From a bacterium (lineage in GTDB: Bacteria; Myxococcota_A; Bradymonadia; UBA7976; UBA1532): a stretch of DNA of 37,659 bases. The translations under genes were made by a program, and so were the position numbers. Shown here piece by piece: positions 33,953 through 37,659 of the stretch (positions are counted from its first letter, which is position 1; every line of letters starts with the position of its first letter). Location: contig JAUHXL010000015.1 in NCBI GenBank assembly GCA_030426945.1, positions 1-37,659 on the forward strand, read 5' to 3'. Under the pieces are notes generated by a model, which saw only the letters and a program-made list of their open reading frames with translations, was not told the DNA's origin and made no database searches.

Positions 33953-36211
33953 ATGAACCGGGCGAGCCGAGCGGTCGGCGCGATCCTGCTCGTCGCCGCG
34001 GCGAGCGCGCACGCGGCCGAGCCGGACACTTTGCAGGGCGAACTCGCCGAGCTCGGGCAGGCCGTCGACGCCCTCGAGCAGCGCTACCTCGCGCCCGCGC
34101 TGCTCGAACAGCAGCACAAGGTCGCCGCGCGGCTGAGTGACGGGCAGTTCTTCTTCGCCACCGGCGACTATGATCGGGCGGCCATGGTGCTGCTCGACGT
34201 CGTCGAGAACCCCGGCAACAAGCGGCACCCTGGCTACGGCGACGCCCTGTTCTTCCTGGCCGAGTCCCTCTTCCACACCCGCAACTTCAAGGCGGCGACC
34301 GCCTACTTCGAGCAGGTCGCGGTGCAGGCTCGCCCGGAGCGCCAGCAGCGCGCCCTCGGTCGGCTGCTGGAGATCGCCCTGCAGACCGGCGACGTCGACG
34401 CCGCCAGGCGCTACCTCGCCCGGGCGTCGCAGCTCCTCGAGACGACGCCCAACGCCAGGCTCCTGTACGCGGTGGGCAAGTACCACTACGAGGTCGGCGA
34501 GCTCGAGCGAGCGCGGACGACCTTCGCCCGCGTGCCGGCGGGCACGGGCGAGTGGCTGCGCGCCCAGTACTTCATCGGCGTGCTCGATGTCCGTGGCGGC
34601 CGGTTGGCCGAGGGCATCGCGCGTTTCCAGTCGGTGGTGGACGCGCCGGCGGTGCAGGGGGAGTCGTCGATGCAGGTCGACGCGGCGGTGCGGGATCAGG
34701 CCCGGCTCGCCATCGCCCGCCTGCACTACGAGCAGGGGGCCTTCGACAAGGCCATCGACGCCTACACCAGCACGCCGCGCGAGTCGAAGGCCTTCGACGA
34801 GGCCATGTACGAGACGGTCTGGATCGCGATCAAGCAGGGGGAGTACGAGCGCGCGCTGCGGCGCCTCGAGATCCTCCTGATCTCTCAGCCGGACGTGCTC
34901 CGCGGCCCGGACGCCCGCCTGCTGAAGGGCAAGCTGCTGATGATGCTCGAGCGCTACGACGACGCGGCGCTCGCGTTTCAGGAGGTGCTCTTCGAGTTCG
35001 GCCCCATTCAGGCCGAGATGCAGGCGATCCAGAAGCAGAGCGCCAACGACTTGCCGGCGCACTTCAACCGGGTGATCGGCCAGAGCATCGCCGAGTTCGA
35101 CCTCAGCTCGTTCCTGCCGGCCCGCGCGGCCGAGTTCGCGGGGCCGGACGTCGAGGCTGACCGGGCCCTGCTCCTCGTCGGCGATCTGGCGGCGCAGCGG
35201 CGCGACATCGACGAGGCGGAGCGCACGCTGGCGCGGCTCGAGGTCGCGCTGTCGGCCGACAGTCGCATCAAGATCTTCCCCAAGCTGCACGAGGGCTGGT
35301 TGCGGGCGCTCGAGGTGCAGGCGCGCATCACGTTGGCGCGCCGCCGAGTGATCGACGAGGCCGCCGGCGCTGGCGCGGGCGATGGCGAGTACGCGCGGCT
35401 CCGGGCGCTGCGCGAGCGGGCCGCGGAGCGCTTCGACGACGTGCCCAAGTCGGCGACGGAGCTGCACGCGCGCGATGCCCGGATCGACGACGAGATGCAG
35501 CGCCTCGACCAGGAAGCCTTCAAGCTGGGCCTGGAGATCCGCGCGCTCGAGGCGCAGCTCGTGGCCATCGACAAGTACGTGCGCGACACGACCGCCTCGA
35601 CGGGCGAGCTGCCCAAGGACACGGCGGCGCGGGCGCAGGTGGTGCGGGAGCTGCAGCAGAGCAAGGCCCTGAAGGCGGAGCTCGACGTGCTCGCCGAGGC
35701 CATCCAGGCGGAGCGCATCCGGATCGGGGTGAACGACTATGCCTCGAAGGAAGACGCGCGGATCGCGCAGACGTACCGCGAGGCGCTGGCGGCGGAGGCC
35801 CAGTGGCTCGCGACCCGTGGCGCCTCGGTCAACGGCGAGCTCGGTCAGCTCGACGCGCTCGAGCGGCGCGTCAAGACCTTCCGGCAGCGCGCCATGGGCC
35901 TGGTGGACGACCGCGTGTCCGAGATTCGCCGGGTGCTCGAGCGCGAGCGCGCCAACGTCGTCGCGTACAACAGCCAGCTGCAGAACTATCAGGGCGAGAC
36001 CGAGTCGCTCGGTGGCGCCATCGCCGCGCGAAGCTTCAACACCGTCCTCGAGCGCATCGACGCCGTCGTGCTCGAGGCCGACGTCGGTCTGATCGACGTC
36101 GCTTGGAAGCAGAAGCAGGACCAGTCGGGACAGATCAGCAAGATGTTGGCGCGCCAGCGGGCCGAGTACGAGCAGCTCGACCGCAGCTTCAAAGAGGTGA
36201 CGGGTGACTGA
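33953..36211 (+). CDS. Exported TPR and coiled-coil protein
   Basis: A 752-residue protein with a signal peptide (AIGAILL-type core, VGAILLVAAASAHA, cleavage near residue 22). Residues about 60-360 hold several TPR-like helix pairs, for example QFFFATGDYDRAAMVLLDVV, ALFFLAESLFHTRNFKAAT, ARLLYAVGKYHYEVGELERA and ARLAIARLHYEQGAFDKAI. From about 420 to the end it is rich in long helices with heptad patterns (MQRLDQEAFKLGLEIRALEAQ, VSEIRRVLERERANVV), consistent with extended coiled coil. No catalytic motif is visible. It follows the coiled-coil gene by 9 nt and overlaps the next TPR gene by 8 nt. Periplasmic TPR proteins of the Myxococcus gliding (Glt) machinery look similar, but this is inference. 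Confidence 0.8.
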   Translation: MNRASRAVGAILLVAAASAHAAEPDTLQGELAELGQAVDALEQRYLAPALLEQQHKVAARLSDGQFFFATGDYDRAAMVLLDVVENPGNKRHPGYGDALFFLAESLFHTRNFKAATAYFEQVAVQARPERQQRALGRLLEIALQTGDVDAARRYLARASQLLETTPNARLLYAVGKYHYEVGELERARTTFARVPAGTGEWLRAQYFIGVLDVRGGRLAEGIARFQSVVDAPAVQGESSMQVDAAVRDQARLAIARLHYEQGAFDKAIDAYTSTPRESKAFDEAMYETVWIAIKQGEYERALRRLEILLISQPDVLRGPDARLLKGKLLMMLERYDDAALAFQEVLFEFGPIQAEMQAIQKQSANDLPAHFNRVIGQSIAEFDLSSFLPARAAEFAGPDVEADRALLLVGDLAAQRRDIDEAERTLARLEVALSADSRIKIFPKLHEGWLRALEVQARITLARRRVIDEAAGAGAGDGEYARLRALRERAAERFDDVPKSATELHARDARIDDEMQRLDQEAFKLGLEIRALEAQLVAIDKYVRDTTASTGELPKDTAARAQVVRELQQSKALKAELDVLAEAIQAERIRIGVNDYASKEDARIAQTYREALAAEAQWLATRGASVNGELGQLDALERRVKTFRQRAMGLVDDRVSEIRRVLERERANVVAYNSQLQNYQGETESLGGAIAARSFNTVLERIDAVVLEADVGLIDVAWKQKQDQSGQISKMLARQRAEYEQLDRSFKEVTGD

Positions 36212-37659
36212 GCGCGCCTGGGCATGGATGCTGGCCACCGCGCTGATCGGCGGACCGGCCGCCGCGCAGCCGGTCGGAGAGGTCCCCCCCGCCGAGGCGA
36301 CGCCCGACGCGGCGCCCGGAGCGGTGCAGGGCGCCGAGGCGGCGCCCGAAGGGACGCCCGCAGCGGCGAAGGCCGCCGAGGCGCCGGCTGCAGACGGCGC
36401 TGGCCCCACCGGTAGCCTGCTCGACGCGGCGGCCGCCGAGGCCGAGGCCGAGGCCGAGGCCGAGGCCGCCAAGGGCACGCCGCTCGACCGTGCAGCCGGG
36501 GCCGTGGCGCCCGGAGAAGAGGGCCCAGGGGTGGCGCCTCTGCCCCCCGAGTTCATCGAGATGGCCGAGGAGGTCGAGCGCTTCAACGCGGCGATCGACG
36601 AGTTCCGCGACGACGCAGGGCGGCTCGTGCAGTACCGCTACGACCGCAAGCGCCGCGAGATCAAGCGGCGCTACGGCACCGTCCTCGACGAGCTCACGGG
36701 CGAGGAGCGTCAGCGGCGCGCGGACGCGATCAGCCGCTTCGAGGAGTTCCTCGGCAAGTACCCCAACAACCCCAAGTACACGCCGGACGCGCTGTTCCGC
36801 CTCGCCGAGCTGCACTTCGAGAAGTCCAACGACGCCTACGTCACGCAGCTCGAGCAGCAAGAGGATCTGATCCGGGATTACGACGAGGGGCGCCTCGACG
36901 AGCTGCCCCCGGAGCCCAAGCAGGACTACCGGCGCACCATCGAGCTCTTCGACCAGCTGGTGCGGCAGTGGCCGCAGTACCGGAACATCGATGGCGCCTA
37001 CTACCTGAAGGGTTACTGCCTGCTCGAGATGGGCGAGGACAAGCGCGCCCTCGACGAGTTCCAGACGCTGGTCCAGCGGTTCCCGCGCAGCCGGTTCGTG
37101 CCCGAGACGTGGACCCGGATCGGCGAGTACTACTTCGACTACAACCGGCTGCCGGAGGCCATCGCGGCCTACCAGGCGGTGGTCGAGTTTCCCGACAGCC
37201 CCTACTTCGACAAGGCGCTCTACAAGCTGGCCTGGACCTATTACCGCAACGACCAGTACGACGACGCCATCGCGCGCTTTCGCCAGCTGATCGAGTACAG
37301 CGACGAGCGGGCCGCGAAGACCGGACAGGCGGGCTCTGATCTGCGGGCGGAGGCCATTCAGTATCTGGCCATCTCGCTGCAGGAAGAGGACTGGGACGGC
37401 GACGGGCTGCCCGACACCGACGCCGGCTTTCAGCGGGTGTTGGGCAAGGTGAGCGGGGACAAGGCCTACGACGTCGAGATCCTGCGCGCGGTCGCCGACA
37501 TCTTCTTCGACAACGCCAAGTACCAGGAGGCGATCGACACGATCCGCCACCTGCTCGCCACCTTCCCGAACCACCCGGAGAACCCGGAGCTGCACGCGCG
37601 GATGGTGACCGCCTACGAGCGCCTGCAGCAGTTCGACCGCGCCTTCGCCGAACGCGACA
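36204..37659 (+). CDS. Exported TPR protein, N-terminal part (runs off the window)
   Basis: At least 485 residues, open at the right edge. It starts at the GTG at 36204 (MTERAWAWMLATALIGG), with AGAGGTGA upstream, inside the end of the previous gene. A signal peptide (cleavage near PAAAQ) leads into an Ala/Glu/Pro-rich linker with an (AE)n run. From about residue 110 it is helical, with TPR-like units: ISRFEEFLGKYPNNPKYTPD, IELFDQLVRQWPQYRNIDGA, LDEFQTLVQRFPRSRFVPET, IAAYQAVVEFPDSPYFDKA, IARFRQLIEYSDE. A calcium-loop-like DWDGDGLPDTD lies at 396-406. The TPR pattern is like that of outer-membrane assembly and gliding-motility scaffold proteins (BamD/YbgF or AgmU/GltD style). The product may be much longer. 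Confidence 0.8.
   Translation, partial: MTERAWAWMLATALIGGPAAAQPVGEVPPAEATPDAAPGAVQGAEAAPEGTPAAAKAAEAPAADGAGPTGSLLDAAAAEAEAEAEAEAAKGTPLDRAAGAVAPGEEGPGVAPLPPEFIEMAEEVERFNAAIDEFRDDAGRLVQYRYDRKRREIKRRYGTVLDELTGEERQRRADAISRFEEFLGKYPNNPKYTPDALFRLAELHFEKSNDAYVTQLEQQEDLIRDYDEGRLDELPPEPKQDYRRTIELFDQLVRQWPQYRNIDGAYYLKGYCLLEMGEDKRALDEFQTLVQRFPRSRFVPETWTRIGEYYFDYNRLPEAIAAYQAVVEFPDSPYFDKALYKLAWTYYRNDQYDDAIARFRQLIEYSDERAAKTGQAGSDLRAEAIQYLAISLQEEDWDGDGLPDTDAGFQRVLGKVSGDKAYDVEILRAVADIFFDNAKYQEAIDTIRHLLATFPNHPENPELHARMVTAYERLQQFDRAFAERD
36435..36464 (+). repeat. GCCGAG hexanucleotide run in the TPR gene
   Basis: Five perfect GCCGAG units in frame encode (Ala-Glu)5, flanked by further Ala codons. It lies in the linker after the signal peptide, at the same position as the APAEAE repeat of the 33062 protein two genes upstream. 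Confidence 0.8.

Noticed and set aside
33512-36586. A 1024-codon open frame on the minus strand under the exported TPR genes.
   Set aside because: It is an antisense shadow. The plus-strand frames have signal peptides, ribosome sites and TPR patterns, while the minus frame has only repetitive acidic and basic text.

Overview
This is a very GC-rich, densely coded bacterial window. Third codon positions are so GC-biased that long open frames appear antisense to many genes. The gene set points to a Gram-negative deltaproteobacterium-like organism, most likely Myxococcota. The reasons are: type IV pilus genes in the order pilB-pilT-pilC-pilS, a pilin gene behind a near-consensus sigma-54 promoter, two proteins of zinc-ribbon/GYF-like/transmembrane/TPR design, and many secreted proteins of myxobacterial style. 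This assignment is inference. I see no rRNA, tRNA, CRISPR array, insertion sequence, integrase or phage gene.

Layout. 1-4260 (minus): pilus motor operon pilB-pilT-pilC-pilS, with pilS cut by the window edge. 4379-6165 (minus): ribF and aroE, overlapping by 4 nt. 6489-8330 (plus): a small outer-membrane-type protein with a strong terminator, then a sigma-54-driven pilin gene and a receiver-like protein that lacks its phosphorylation residues. 8458-11631 (plus): a second sigma-54-like promoter, followed by four overlapping genes: a RadC homologue without its metal site, a DUF3006-RlmE fusion, a UDP-sugar pyrophosphorylase-family enzyme and a lipoprotein. 11658-13034: two exported proteins of unknown role with head-to-head starts. 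13107-17903 (minus): glnE, ilvE and a Fic-fold protein without catalytic histidine. 17991-23488 (plus): glmU-glmS-pcrA, covering UDP-GlcNAc supply plus a UvrD-type helicase. 23609-26888 (plus): the two zinc-ribbon/TPR membrane proteins. 26951-31216 (plus): gatC-gatA-gatB-mtnA, joined by stop/start overlaps. 31310-32923 (plus): rplU-rpmA-obg. 33062-37659 (plus): three exported proteins (one coiled-coil, two TPR) behind their own promoter; the last runs off the window.

How it works together. PilB and PilT are the extension and retraction ATPases acting on the PilC platform. PilS, with a PilR presumably encoded beyond the left edge, would activate the sigma-54 promoter upstream of the pilin gene. 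GlmS and GlmU make UDP-GlcNAc for the cell wall, and GatCAB, L21, L27, Obg and RlmE serve translation.

Novelty. Most of the window is ordinary housekeeping and I do not see a clear new multi-gene system. The items worth a second look are several proteins that keep a fold but have lost signature residues (RadC, Fic, receiver, Obg G4), the DUF3006-RlmE fusion, and the second sigma-54-like promoter that appears to drive the degenerate radC operon.
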